Assembly (NCBI GenBank): GCA_030825115.1
Contig: JAPJQL010000014.1
Location: 1-64,000 of the forward strand
Origin: Lachnospiraceae bacterium
GTDB lineage: Bacteria; Bacillota; Clostridia; Lachnospirales; Lachnospiraceae
DNA length: 64,000 nt
Direction of reading: 5' to 3'
The translations under genes were made by a program, and so were the position numbers. The notes under the pieces are model-generated. The model saw only the letters and a list, made by a program, of their open reading frames with translations, searched no databases and was not told the DNA's origin. The stretch's first letter is position 1. The number at the start of each line of letters is the position of its first letter. Below are positions 41,408 through 51,100 of the stretch, piece after piece.

Positions 41408-42721
41408 TCACTGTGCCGGCATTACCGTCACCAACGTCCCGTCCTGCATGGCGGCGTTTGCCGCAGCAATATAGGAAATCTCCTCCGACAGCCCGTCTCC
41501 CTTTACCTCCATCTGAACATCGCTCTCAACCCCGATTTCCACGGGAATCCGCTTTACTTTGTCGTCCTCGACGGTGGCAAGATAAGCACCCGTCTCATCC
41601 TGGATCACCGCGGAGATCGGCACCACCCATACGTCACTGGCCTCGTTGAGGACGATCTCCGCCCTCGCCGTGATGCCTGCGATCAGTTTCGTATCCGTAT
41701 TCTGGATCTGTATGGTCGTCGGGATGACTCGCTCCGTCGAACCGCCGCCTTTGATTTCGCCGGTCGGCGAGATGGAGGTGATCACCCCCGCTTCCTTCTC
41801 CCCGGCCAGGATATCCGCGCTGATCTTTGCCGTCTGGCCGACCTTCACCTTGCCGATCGAATACTCGCTGACATTGATCTTCATCTCCAGCTTCTCCAGG
41901 TTGTCGATCGCAAACAGCGGCTTATCATCATCCACCGTATCTGCAAAACGTCCCACCCGTGAATTCACCCGGACTACCGTTCCTTTGATCGGGCTGGTAA
42001 TCTCCGTCTCCGTCAGCCGTTTCTTCTTCTGCTCCAGCTCAAACTCCGCGTTTTTCACCTGCAGCGCATAAGATTTGTTGGCAACCGCCCGGCCATTCTC
42101 CAGAGTATATGTATGGATCTGGCGGCGCGCGTCATTCAGCGCGTCCCTTGCCGCCTCCAGCTCTGCCAAAGCAATGTCGCCTCCCTGGTAGAGCACGGTC
42201 TTCCGGTCAAAAGCCAGCTTTGCCGCCTGCTCATCCTGTATCGCCTTGGCATAGCCGTTCTCCGCCGCGATCTGCGCCTCTTCCTGATTTGCCACGGCCA
42301 GGTCATATGCATTCTGCGCGATGTCCACCTCTTTTTGTGCATCGGTCGGGTCCAGCCGGGCAAGCACCTGCCCCTCCGTCACCTTATCGCCTTCCTTCAC
42401 CAGGATTTCAAGAATCTCCGCATGAAGTTTTGACACGACCTCCGCACTGTCTGTACCAGACACCGGTCCGCTGATGGACAATTTTTCCTGGATCTCACCT
42501 TTTGCAAGAGGAGTCAGCACCACCGGAATCCCGGTCGCCTTATTTCCACCAAAGGCCTGTGAAACCAGAAACAGAGCGGCAGCTGCGGCTGCCACTCCTG
42601 TTATCATCCTGCGTTTCCGGCTCCAGTTCTTCCAGAATTTCCAATTTCTTTTCTTTTTCTTCGCAGCCGGATCGTCACTCATCAGATCCGACAGTTCCTT
42701 CTCAAATTCCTGGTCTGTCAT
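41408..42721 (-). CDS. HlyD/MacA-type periplasmic adaptor-like protein
   Basis: 437-residue membrane-fusion protein. A basic cytoplasmic N-terminus with KKKKRNWKFWKNWSRKRR, one membrane helix (ITGVAAAAAALFLVSQAFGG), lipoyl-like halves around a coiled-coil hairpin (residues about 125-240), and a beta-barrel domain (YSIGKVKVGQTAKIS). First gene of the exporter operon. In Gram-positives such proteins work with MacB-like permeases without an outer-membrane channel. AAAGGAG precedes the ATG. Confidence 0.93.
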   Translation of the reverse strand: MTDQEFEKELSDLMSDDPAAKKKKRNWKFWKNWSRKRRMITGVAAAAAALFLVSQAFGGNKATGIPVVLTPLAKGEIQEKLSISGPVSGTDSAEVVSKLHAEILEILVKEGDKVTEGQVLARLDPTDAQKEVDIAQNAYDLAVANQEEAQIAAENGYAKAIQDEQAAKLAFDRKTVLYQGGDIALAELEAARDALNDARRQIHTYTLENGRAVANKSYALQVKNAEFELEQKKKRLTETEITSPIKGTVVRVNSRVGRFADTVDDDKPLFAIDNLEKLEMKINVSEYSIGKVKVGQTAKISADILAGEKEAGVITSISPTGEIKGGGSTERVIPTTIQIQNTDTKLIAGITARAEIVLNEASDVWVVPISAVIQDETGAYLATVEDDKVKRIPVEIGVESDVQMEVKGDGLSEEISYIAAANAAMQDGTLVTVMPAQ

Positions 42722-42760
42722 ATATCTGCTCCTTTAGGCTCTGTCAATATACGGTCAAGC

Positions 42761-44971
42761 TTACTCGATTTTACTCCCCTCGTCAATCTTTGTTTTTAAA
42801 AATTCCGGCACCTGCCCCTTCGGTATCCTGACAGATACGGAACCGGAGTCTTTCTGCCCGCTTTCATTCAAGGAGATATACACGCTCTCCATCTGGAACA
42901 ATGGATCGTAATAACTGGTCACACGGTCCAGGACAGCGACTGATTTCAGTTCTTCCAGCTCCTTAGGGTCGCTGACGTCCAACTGTTTTTCCTCGTAATA
43001 ATAAGTTCCGTCAAAGCTGCTGGCCGGCGTATACTCTTTATGTCTGACACGATACATCACATCTGCAGATTTTACGTCATATCCGTCCAGCACTGTTCCC
43101 GGATCCGCTCCGTACCTCGCCAGAATCCGGCAGGTATTTTCAAAAGAAGGATACACAGGATAATAGCTTCTCTCGCTGAACTCATCATAATAGTAATAAT
43201 CCCTTCCGTTCTGCCTTGCCAGCTTCGCCATACGCTCTTCCCATGCAAGCGCCTGCGCGTCCTTCACAGTGACAAACCGAATCAGCCCAACCGGCGCTTC
43301 TTTTTTCATCTGGCCGATCGACAGTTTTGCAAAATCCTGTTGGAAGGCTTCAAGAAGTTCTCTTCTCTCTTCCGCCGTCAGCTGATTGAGCCGTACCTCC
43401 GGTCCCAGCTCCCGGTAGCGGACCTCAGACACATTTGCCGTATCCAGGCTCATGACCGGGTAAGCGCCTGTTTTATAGGAACCATCCATATAGATCTTCT
43501 CTGCCTGTTCCAGGATCTCATCCATCGGGATCCAGTACGCCCGGCAAACCTTTCGCCCGCTGTTTAACGTATATCGGATAGCGACGCCGACTGATAAACG
43601 GTCTTCCTTCGTCTCCGGGTATGCTTCCTGTTCCCTGTACGCTGCCCTCCACTCCTGCTGCCGGATGCCCGCCTGGGCGATTGCAAGGATGCTGTCCACA
43701 TCCGATTCTTTCATATGTTCGAAGATATACTTCTCGCTCCCGATTCCGTTCCACCTGTATCTTCCGTCTTCCTGAAGTTCGGCTTCTCCATAAGTAACCC
43801 AGCTGTTTAAGATATCGATATTGACAGCTGCCTCCTTCACGTTCTCTGCCGCCGGCAGATACTTGTCATAACCAAACCAGTCGTAGCGGAACGCGAGCAT
43901 CGCCAGCAGGGACATCATCAGACAGACCACGAGCTGCCGATAATTGGCAAACAGTTTCTTAAAGTCAAAATGATAGATGATCTCAATCACACAGTGCATG
44001 ATGATTCCCCCGCACAGGACGCCAAACACCGCCCAGCCGGTAGCAGGGCGCATGGACCAGAAAAACAGTCCAAATCCCAGCGCAGCTAAAACCGTCATCA
44101 ATATCCGGATAACCGGCCTGGTCACTGCAAAAGCCATCGCCCGCCCGGCCGCTTCCGACGGACGCTTCCGGTACAAAAGAGCCCCAAGGGCGGCAAGCAG
44201 TATGGAACATGCGATCGCCGCCAGCAGCGCAAACGGCGACATGCCCTTCGTCCGGTGCAGATCTGCCTGATAGACATATTCCACGACCGGAGACAACCGT
44301 CCCACCGTATTCATGATCCGTTCAAACTGGAAATGCATGTATGTCCGGAAAAATGTAGTCAGATAGCCTCCGGCCACCAGGACACTCATCGGCACGTAGA
44401 AGGCAAGCACTGCCGATCCCAGGACCCCCACGACCAGATTCCCGGTCATCATAGCCGCCACAACTACCAGCGAATACATCAGGATATAGTACACCATAGT
44501 CAGTCCGTAGCTGCCAAGCGCCAGCGTCCAGAGCTCCGTCCCCGAAATCCCGTTGGAAACGCCAATCACAACAGATAAAAGCAGCGCCGCTCCATAAGGA
44601 ACTGCCAGGATCAGGATTCCGTTCAGATAGTTGGCAACAAACAAGGTCTCCCGCCTGACAGGGATGCTGTGATAAAAATCCACCTTGCTCCTGGAGTTCA
44701 GATAAGAAAAACTGCTCATTCCACAGACCAGGGCTGATATTATCATCAAAAATACCGTCAACCCGCTGTGGAACGAAAGTCCGTCCTTTATGGTACTGGT
44801 ATACTCCAGAAGCGCTTTTTCGTAATCCAGGGCATCCTTCAGATCTCCCGCCTGAAATGCCGCCGCAACCGGAAACGCAAAGAAGAACACCAGCCCGATC
44901 AGAGCCACAGCCCACAGCCGGTTCTTCAAATCTTCCTTCATTAACTTAAAATATAAGTTTCTTGATGTCAT
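42761..44971 (-). CDS. large ABC-2-type permease (DUF6449-like)
   Basis: 736-residue membrane subunit for the adjacent ABC ATPase. The N-terminal 400 residues contain about eight to ten helices, with MSSFSYLNSRSKVDFYHSIPVRRETLF, a typical ABC-2 motif. The C-terminal 330 residues form a soluble domain (YTLNSGRKVCRAYWIPMDE), which resembles DUF6449. ATG chosen after GGAGGTG; it overlaps the ATPase gene. Part of a GntR-ATPase-permease operon like the ytr cluster; probably an envelope-stress or antibiotic-response exporter. Confidence 0.85.
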   Translation of the reverse strand: MTSRNLYFKLMKEDLKNRLWAVALIGLVFFFAFPVAAAFQAGDLKDALDYEKALLEYTSTIKDGLSFHSGLTVFLMIISALVCGMSSFSYLNSRSKVDFYHSIPVRRETLFVANYLNGILILAVPYGAALLLSVVIGVSNGISGTELWTLALGSYGLTMVYYILMYSLVVVAAMMTGNLVVGVLGSAVLAFYVPMSVLVAGGYLTTFFRTYMHFQFERIMNTVGRLSPVVEYVYQADLHRTKGMSPFALLAAIACSILLAALGALLYRKRPSEAAGRAMAFAVTRPVIRILMTVLAALGFGLFFWSMRPATGWAVFGVLCGGIIMHCVIEIIYHFDFKKLFANYRQLVVCLMMSLLAMLAFRYDWFGYDKYLPAAENVKEAAVNIDILNSWVTYGEAELQEDGRYRWNGIGSEKYIFEHMKESDVDSILAIAQAGIRQQEWRAAYREQEAYPETKEDRLSVGVAIRYTLNSGRKVCRAYWIPMDEILEQAEKIYMDGSYKTGAYPVMSLDTANVSEVRYRELGPEVRLNQLTAEERRELLEAFQQDFAKLSIGQMKKEAPVGLIRFVTVKDAQALAWEERMAKLARQNGRDYYYYDEFSERSYYPVYPSFENTCRILARYGADPGTVLDGYDVKSADVMYRVRHKEYTPASSFDGTYYYEEKQLDVSDPKELEELKSVAVLDRVTSYYDPLFQMESVYISLNESGQKDSGSVSVRIPKGQVPEFLKTKIDEGSKIE

Positions 44972-45845
44972 AACCGACCACCTCCGTCTCACTGATAAAG
45001 ATTTCCTCCAAAGACAACGGGATTGTCTCATAAAATACCGGGTTTGCTGCCTGCATGGAAAACTCGATCCTGCTCAAATCCCCCCGCACCGTCAGCGTGC
45101 AAAGCTTCCCTCTCCGCTCCACTTTCAGGACTTCCATCGTCACGATATCTTCCGGCTCCATCCCCGGCTGCAGCACGCATTGGACCTTGTGAATGTTCAT
45201 CTTCATCTCATCCAGGTCGCGGCTGAGCAGGATACCTCCCTTGTGCAAAAGCCCCACATGGTCGCAGATATCCTCCAGCTCCCTCAAGTTGTGGGATGCG
45301 ATGATCGGGGTCAGCCTGCGCTCCTCCATATCACTGGCAAAGATGCTCTTCACCGCCTGGCGCATCACCGGGTCCAGCCCGTCAAACGTCTCATCGCAGA
45401 ACAGATAATCCGTTCCCGCACAGACGCCGCAGATCACAGACACCTGTTTTTTCATGCCCTTTGAAAATGTATTGATCTTGCGCTTCTCATCCAGATCGAA
45501 GTTCTTGATCAGAAGGCGGAACCGTCCCTCATCAAAGTCAGGATATACGATCTTATAATAATTCATCATGTCTTTCGGCGTCGCATTGTTAAAGAAAAAC
45601 TGATCGTCGGAAATATAGAAAAACCGGTTCTTGGCCCTCTCGTTCTCAAATACGCTCTCGCCGTCAATCTTTACCGTCCCTTCGTCCGGTTTCAACACCC
45701 CCGACATCATCCGCAGGAAGGTGCTCTTTCCTGCTCCGTTCGTACCAATCAGACCGAACACGCTGCCGTCCCGGATCGTCGCATTGATATGGTCAACGGC
45801 CACAATCTCGTCAAACCGTTTCGTCAGGTTTACCGCTTCAATCAT
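44946..45845 (-). CDS. ABC transporter ATPase of GntR-controlled operon
   Basis: 299-residue ATPase. Walker A GTNGAGKST, signature FSKGMKKQVS (a common variant in this subgroup), Walker B YLFCDETFDGLD, switch IIASHNL. The C-terminal 80 residues form an extra domain as in YtrB-like proteins. The ATG overlaps the GntR stop codon by four bases, so expression follows the repressor operon. Confidence 0.95.
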   Translation of the reverse strand: MIEAVNLTKRFDEIVAVDHINATIRDGSVFGLIGTNGAGKSTFLRMMSGVLKPDEGTVKIDGESVFENERAKNRFFYISDDQFFFNNATPKDMMNYYKIVYPDFDEGRFRLLIKNFDLDEKRKINTFSKGMKKQVSVICGVCAGTDYLFCDETFDGLDPVMRQAVKSIFASDMEERRLTPIIASHNLRELEDICDHVGLLHKGGILLSRDLDEMKMNIHKVQCVLQPGMEPEDIVTMEVLKVERRGKLCTLTVRGDLSRIEFSMQAANPVFYETIPLSLEEIFISETEVVGYDIKKLIF

Positions 45846-46219
45846 ACTGTCTCTCCTCCCTCGTCATATCCCTGAGCCGCTGCCCGGGTAAATTCCTCAC
45901 GGCTCATGCCAAGGCTCTTCGCCTCCTTCGCCAGTTCTTTCATATCGCCCATCAGATCCTGACGCTTTGCTTCCCGCAGACGCTTGATGCTTCCCACAAA
46001 GCTTCCCCGGCCTTTTACGGAATAGATAAATCCGTTCCGCTCCAGCTCTGCATATGCCCGCTGGATGGTGTTGGGGTTGATGGACAATTCCATCGCCAGG
46101 CTTCGGACTGAAGGCATCTGCCCATCCTCCTCCAACACTCCCAGGATCATCAGCTCTTTCAGCCGTTCCACCACCTGCTCATAGATCGGGCGGCTGTCTT
46201 TGTAATCCAGCAGAATCAT
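45842..46219 (-). CDS. GntR-family regulator, YtrA subfamily
   Basis: 125-residue repressor: winged helix residues 10-75 with YKDSRPIYEQVVERLKELMI, PSVRSLAMELSINPNTIQRAYAELE and GRGSFVG, then a short helical dimerisation tail, the YtrA pattern. AAAGGAG stands seven bases before the chosen ATG. It probably represses itself and the ABC genes downstream through the palindrome just upstream. Confidence 0.95.
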   Translation of the reverse strand: MILLDYKDSRPIYEQVVERLKELMILGVLEEDGQMPSVRSLAMELSINPNTIQRAYAELERNGFIYSVKGRGSFVGSIKRLREAKRQDLMGDMKELAKEAKSLGMSREEFTRAAAQGYDEGGETV

Positions 46220-46255
46220 CCATGTTCTCCTTTCTGCATGACTTGCCATCATGAG

Positions 46256-46280
46256 TGTATTAACTATCTTAGTACACTTA
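46256..46280. promoter_or_regulatory. GntR (YtrA-type) operator
   Basis: 25-bp imperfect palindrome AGTGTAtTAA...TTAgTACACT upstream of the GntR gene. The GTGTA...TACAC half-sites fit the operator style of YtrA-subfamily repressors. Confidence 0.7.
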
Positions 46281-46339
46281 TATCACAAAGCACGCAAAGA
46301 AACAACAAAAAATTTCTTAACATTTTCTTTCATCAAAAA

Positions 46340-46369
46340 ACAGGATCCTGCGCGCTTACAGAATCCTGT
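46340..46369 (-). terminator. carAB terminator
   Basis: ACAGGAT / ATCCTGT arms with paired inner bases, followed on the minus strand by TTTTTT, just after the carB stop codon. Confidence 0.8.
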
Positions 46370-46387
46370 CTTTCTTGTTTCCCTTAT

Positions 46388-49300
46388 TTAAATGTTCTCC
46401 ACCGTTGCGATATCGACCAGCGTAAGTTCCTTCGCCCGGTTCTCAAGGCTCGTCGCAAGCGCAGCGGCCGTATCAAGCGATGTCAGCACATGTACACCCG
46501 TCTCGATCGCATTTCTGCGGATGATGAAGCCGTCGCGGCTCCGCTCCGCCCCCTGCTGAGGGATATCGATGACCAGGTCGATCTCGTGTCCCAGGATCAG
46601 ATCCAGGATGTTCGGAGACTCCTGCTCGATCTTCCTTACCGGGAATGCCTTTACGCCGTTCTCGTTCAGCGCTCTTGCCGTACCCCTGGTCGCAAAGATC
46701 TTGTAGCCTACCGCCTGGAACCTTCTCGCAATCTCCACCACATTCTCCTGCTCGGATTCGCGGACGGTGATGATCATGTTCTTATGCTTCGGCAGCTTGA
46801 TGCCTGCGCCCTCAAACGCCTTATATAACGCTTCGTTGAAGGTCTTTGCGATACCAAGGCACTCGCCTGTGGACTTCATCTCCGGTCCAAGGCTGATATC
46901 TGCGCCACGGATTTTCTCAAAGGAGAATACCGGCATCTTGATCGCGATATACTCAGATTTCTTCTGAAGCCCCGGCGTATAGCCCAGCTCCCTGAGCGTG
47001 TGTCCGCAGATAACCTGGGTAGCGAGCGGTACGATCGGAATGCCTGTCACCTTGCTGATATACGGCACTGTTCTGGAAGAACGCGGGTTCACCTCAATGA
47101 TATATACCTCTTCGCCTGCCACAATAAACTGGATGTTGATCATTCCCTTTACGTGAAGGGCACGGGCCAGCTTCTCCGTATATTCCACAAGCTTCGCTTC
47201 GATCGCCGGAGTGATGCTCTGTGCCGGATACACGGAAATACTGTCGCCGGAGTGTACGCCGGTGCGCTCGATATGTTCCATGATGCCCGGGATCAGGATG
47301 TCCTCCCCGTCGCATACCGCGTCAACCTCGATCTCCTTGCCCACGATATATTTATCCACCAGAATCGGATGATCCTGTGCAATCTGGTTGATGATGCCGA
47401 TAAATTCGTCGATATCATGTTCGTTGATGCAGATCTGCATGCCCTGACCGCCCAGTACGTAGGAAGGTCTTACCAGCACCGGATAGCCCAGTTCGTTTGC
47501 TGCCACCTTGGCCTCCTCAGCCGTAAATACAGTATGGCCTGCCGGTCTCGGTATCTCGCACTGTTCCAGGATCTGGTCAAACAGTTCCCTGTCCTCTGCC
47601 GCATCCACATCCTCTGCCGCCGTGCCGAGGATCGGAACGCCCATCTTCATCAGCGCCTCGGTCAGCTTGATCGCCGTCTGTCCGCCAAACTGTACCACCG
47701 CGCCGTCCGGCTTCTCGATGTCCACGATGCTCTCCACATCTTCCGGGGTCAGCGGCTCAAAATACAGCTTATCCGCGATATCAAAGTCCGTACTTACCGT
47801 CTCCGGGTTGTTGTTGACAATGATCGTCTCATAGCCTTCTTTGCTGAATGCCCAGGTGCTGTGCACGGAACAGAAATCAAACTCGATTCCCTGGCCGATT
47901 CGGATCGGACCTGAGCCAAGCACCAGAACCTTCTTTCTGTCATGGGTTTCCTCCGCCTCGTTGACACCGTCGAAACAGGAGTAGTAATAAGGCGTCTCCG
48001 CCGCAAACTCTGCCGCACAGGTATCTACCATCTTGTAGGCTGCCACGATGCCGTTTGCCTTTCTCATCGCCTTGATCTCATCCTGTCCCACACCGGTCAG
48101 GCGGGAGATCACGTTGTCCGGGAACTCGATCCGTTTTGCCTCTTTTAAAAGCTCTGCCGTCAGCGGTCCCTTCTTTAACGCTTCCTCCATCTCTACGATG
48201 ATCGCCAGTTTATCAATAAACCAGAAGTCGATCTTCGTAATGGCATGGATCTGCTCATAGGAAATCCCGCGGCGCAGCGCCTCAGCGATCACCCAGATCC
48301 TTCTGTCGTCCACTCTGGCAAGCTGTGCCAGCAATGCATCGTTATCCAGATCGCTGAAATCATAGGACAACAGACAGTCCACGTGCTGCTCCAGAGAACG
48401 GATCGCCTTCATCAGGCCGCCCTCAAAATTGGTGCAGATGCTCATAACCTCGCCGGTCGCCTTCATCTGCGTGCCGAGGGTGCGCTTTGCGCTGATGAAC
48501 TTATCAAACGGAAGTCTTGGCATCTTCACGACACAGTAGTCGAGCATCGGCTCAAAACTTGCGTAGGTCTTTTTCGTGACTGCATTTTTGATCTCATCCA
48601 GAGTGTAGCCCAGCGCAATCTTGGCCGCCACCTTTGCGATCGGATATCCGGTCGCCTTGGAAGCCAGCGCGGAAGAACGGCTCACACGGGGGTTTACTTC
48701 AATCACGCAGTATTCAAAGCTGGTTGGATGCAGGGCATACTGCACGTTGCATCCGCCGGTGATGCCGAGCTCGGTGATAATGTTTAACGCCGAGGTACGC
48801 AGCATCTGGTATTCTTTGTCGCCCAGCGTCTGGGACGGAGCCACAACGATACTGTCTCCGGTGTGGACGCCGACCGGGTCGATATTTTCCATATTACATA
48901 CGGTGATCACGTTGCCTGCGCCGTCACGCATCACCTCGTACTCGATTTCCTTCCAGCCTGCGATGCAGCGCTCAACCAGCACCTGGCCCACACGGCTCAG
49001 GCGGAGGCCATTCTCCAGGATCTCGATCATCTGCTCCTCGTTCTCAGCGATGCCGCCGCCGCTGCCGCCCAGGGTGTACGCCGGACGGAGTACCACCGGA
49101 TAGCCGATCTTTCTCGCAAAGTCGATTCCGTCCGCCACGTTCTCCACAACCAGGGAGGGGGCAACCGGCTCACCGATCTTTTCCATCGTCTCTTTAAATT
49201 CCAGACGGTCTTCCGCCTTTTTTATCGTCTGCGCCGTCGTGCCGATCAGACGCACGTTGTTCGCCTTTAAGAAACCGGCTTCCTCCAGCTCCATCGCCAG

Positions 49301-49591
49301 ATTCAGACCTGCCTGACCGCCCAGGGTCGGCAGCACGCTGTCCGGCTTTTCCTTCTTGATGAGCTGCTCTACGACTTCTACGGTCAGCGGCTCGATGTAA
49401 ACCTTGTCCGCAATGTCTTTGTCGGTCATGATGGTGGCCGGGTTGGAGTTCAAAAGTACAACCTCGATGCCTTCCTCTTTCAGGGAACGGCAGGCCTGGG
49501 TTCCGGCATAGTCAAACTCCGCCGCCTGCCCGATAATGATCGGACCTGAGCCGAGTACCAATACTTTCTTAATATCAGGATTCTTTGGCAT
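46388..49591 (-). CDS. carB: carbamoyl-phosphate synthase large subunit
   Basis: 1067 residues, full length. Two homologous ATP-grasp halves: the first begins KKVLVLGSGPIIIGQAAEFDYAG, the second near residue 555 with KKVLVLGSGPIRIGQGIEFD. The C-terminal MGS-like allosteric domain starts near residue 940 (HKNMIITVRESEQENV). Uses glutamine-derived ammonia, bicarbonate and two ATP for pyrimidine and arginine synthesis. Start overlaps the carA stop codon (TAATG). Confidence 0.99.
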   Translation of the reverse strand: MPKNPDIKKVLVLGSGPIIIGQAAEFDYAGTQACRSLKEEGIEVVLLNSNPATIMTDKDIADKVYIEPLTVEVVEQLIKKEKPDSVLPTLGGQAGLNLAMELEEAGFLKANNVRLIGTTAQTIKKAEDRLEFKETMEKIGEPVAPSLVVENVADGIDFARKIGYPVVLRPAYTLGGSGGGIAENEEQMIEILENGLRLSRVGQVLVERCIAGWKEIEYEVMRDGAGNVITVCNMENIDPVGVHTGDSIVVAPSQTLGDKEYQMLRTSALNIITELGITGGCNVQYALHPTSFEYCVIEVNPRVSRSSALASKATGYPIAKVAAKIALGYTLDEIKNAVTKKTYASFEPMLDYCVVKMPRLPFDKFISAKRTLGTQMKATGEVMSICTNFEGGLMKAIRSLEQHVDCLLSYDFSDLDNDALLAQLARVDDRRIWVIAEALRRGISYEQIHAITKIDFWFIDKLAIIVEMEEALKKGPLTAELLKEAKRIEFPDNVISRLTGVGQDEIKAMRKANGIVAAYKMVDTCAAEFAAETPYYYSCFDGVNEAEETHDRKKVLVLGSGPIRIGQGIEFDFCSVHSTWAFSKEGYETIIVNNNPETVSTDFDIADKLYFEPLTPEDVESIVDIEKPDGAVVQFGGQTAIKLTEALMKMGVPILGTAAEDVDAAEDRELFDQILEQCEIPRPAGHTVFTAEEAKVAANELGYPVLVRPSYVLGGQGMQICINEHDIDEFIGIINQIAQDHPILVDKYIVGKEIEVDAVCDGEDILIPGIMEHIERTGVHSGDSISVYPAQSITPAIEAKLVEYTEKLARALHVKGMINIQFIVAGEEVYIIEVNPRSSRTVPYISKVTGIPIVPLATQVICGHTLRELGYTPGLQKKSEYIAIKMPVFSFEKIRGADISLGPEMKSTGECLGIAKTFNEALYKAFEGAGIKLPKHKNMIITVRESEQENVVEIARRFQAVGYKIFATRGTARALNENGVKAFPVRKIEQESPNILDLILGHEIDLVIDIPQQGAERSRDGFIIRRNAIETGVHVLTSLDTAAALATSLENRAKELTLVDIATVENI

Positions 49592-50664
49592 TATTCATTT
49601 CCTCCCATCATCTTCAGAAATCTGTCAAATAAGTAACTGGAGTCCTGCGGTCCCGGACATGCCTCCGGGTGGTACTGTACGGTAAAGATATTCTTGCCCG
49701 TATATTTCAGACCTTCATTGGTGCCGTCGTTGACATTGACAAAGGCCGGTACGGCAATCTTTGGATCCAGGCTGTCCGGATCGACCGCATAGCCGTGGTT
49801 CTGGGATGAGATGTAGGCGCGCCCGGTCTCAAGATCCTTCACCGGATGGTTGCCGCCGCGGTGTCCATATTTTAATTTGAAGGTGTCCGCGCCGGTTGCC
49901 AGCGCCATCAGCTGATGTCCCAGGCAGATTGCAAAGATCGGCACGTCGGATTCATAGAGCTTGCGGATCTCAGCTATGATCTCCACATTTTCCTTCGGGT
50001 CTCCCGGGCCGTTGGACAGCATGATGCCGTCCGGCGACGTGGCGAGGATCTCCTCTGCGGTGGTCGTGCACGGGTATACCGTCACCTCACAGCCCCGCTC
50101 GTTGAGGGAGCGCGCAATATTCTTCTTTGCGCCCAGATCCAGCAGAGCCACCTTCTTTCCAGTCCCCGGAAGCACATAAGTTTCCTTGCAGGAGGTTGCC
50201 TTTACCACACCGGTCACGCGGTAATCCTTCATACGGCTGATCGGCTCGCTTAAGTCGGTATAGACGGTCGTGGTGATCATGCCGTTCATCGTACCTTTTT
50301 CTCTCAATATTTTCGTTAGGGCTCTTGTATCGATACCACTGATACCAGGAATATCATGTTTCTTAAGGAAATTCTGAATGGTATCCTCGCTGCGGAAGTT
50401 GCTGGGGATTCTAGATAACTCTCTGACAATGTATCCATCCGGCCACGGTCTGTCGGATTCCATATCTTCAAAACAAATACCATAGTTGCCGATCAACGGA
50501 TAAGTCATCACTACGGCCTGTCCTGCGTAAGACGGGTCGGTAAGGACTTCCAAGTAACCGGTCATAGAGGTATTGAATACGATTTCACTGATAACTTCTT
50601 TGGCAGAACCGATACTCGTTCCTTCGAATACGGTGCCGTCTTCCAGAATGAGAAATGCTTTCAT
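49591..50664 (-). CDS. carA: carbamoyl-phosphate synthase small subunit (glutaminase)
   Basis: 357 residues. N-terminal domain (MKAFLILEDGTVFEGTSIGS), then a class I glutaminase with nucleophile cysteine in FAICLGHQLMAL and histidine-glutamate in VQYHPEACPGP. The chosen ATG has AAAGGA 14 bases upstream, slightly far; an upstream in-frame ATG has no ribosome binding site and adds non-homologous residues. The promoter lies about 250 bases upstream, with a long palindromic repeat element in the leader. Confidence 0.98.
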   Translation of the reverse strand: MKAFLILEDGTVFEGTSIGSAKEVISEIVFNTSMTGYLEVLTDPSYAGQAVVMTYPLIGNYGICFEDMESDRPWPDGYIVRELSRIPSNFRSEDTIQNFLKKHDIPGISGIDTRALTKILREKGTMNGMITTTVYTDLSEPISRMKDYRVTGVVKATSCKETYVLPGTGKKVALLDLGAKKNIARSLNERGCEVTVYPCTTTAEEILATSPDGIMLSNGPGDPKENVEIIAEIRKLYESDVPIFAICLGHQLMALATGADTFKLKYGHRGGNHPVKDLETGRAYISSQNHGYAVDPDSLDPKIAVPAFVNVNDGTNEGLKYTGKNIFTVQYHPEACPGPQDSSYLFDRFLKMMGGNE

Positions 50665-50729
50665 ATGTGGGGTACCAATCCTTTCTGAATCAATTGTTTG
50701 CTGCGTCATTTATTGAGCTTTTTCGCATT

Positions 50730-50899
50730 TAGAGCGTGTTTAAAAACCGCCTTCCGTCAGGTGTGCGTCACACTTTTCCGGCGTCTTTGCCCTGGATGAA
50801 CGCAGCGCGGCACACTGTGGGGGCTGCGTTTCAATCCAGGGAAAAATGCCTTAAAGTGGGGCGTGCAGATGACGGGAATGAATTTTCAAACACGCTCTA
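50730..50899. repeat. 170-bp palindromic MITE-like repeat in the carAB leader
   Basis: Ends are inverted TAGAGCGTGTTT / AAACACGCTCTA. The inside is an imperfect palindrome throughout: TTCCGTCAGGTGTGCGTCAC and GCCCTGGATGAACGCAGC on one side match TTCCCGTCATCTGCACGCCC and CCCTGGATTGAAACGCAGC on the other. It contains no gene. As RNA it would form a long hairpin. It resembles dispersed miniature elements; copies elsewhere in the genome are predicted but not visible in this window. Confidence 0.8.
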
Positions 50900-50914
50900 G
50901 CCCAAATTGATAAG

Positions 50915-50943
50915 ATTATACATGATTTCCGTTTCTTTTGCAA
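50915..50943 (-). promoter_or_regulatory. carAB promoter
   Basis: TTGCAA and TATAAT with 17-base spacing on the minus strand. Transcription would start just before the palindromic element and run through it into carA. Confidence 0.7.
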
Positions 50944-51100
50944 GCAGTTCTTTGTATTTCCTCCGATACCTCATAATTGTATTTTCTTATAAAAAAATGC
51001 GATTTTTCTTATAATACTTTTCCGTCCTATTTTGAAAAAACAGTCACACTGGTTATTATATCAGATATATTAATAGTAATCACGCAAAATGGGGATTTTT

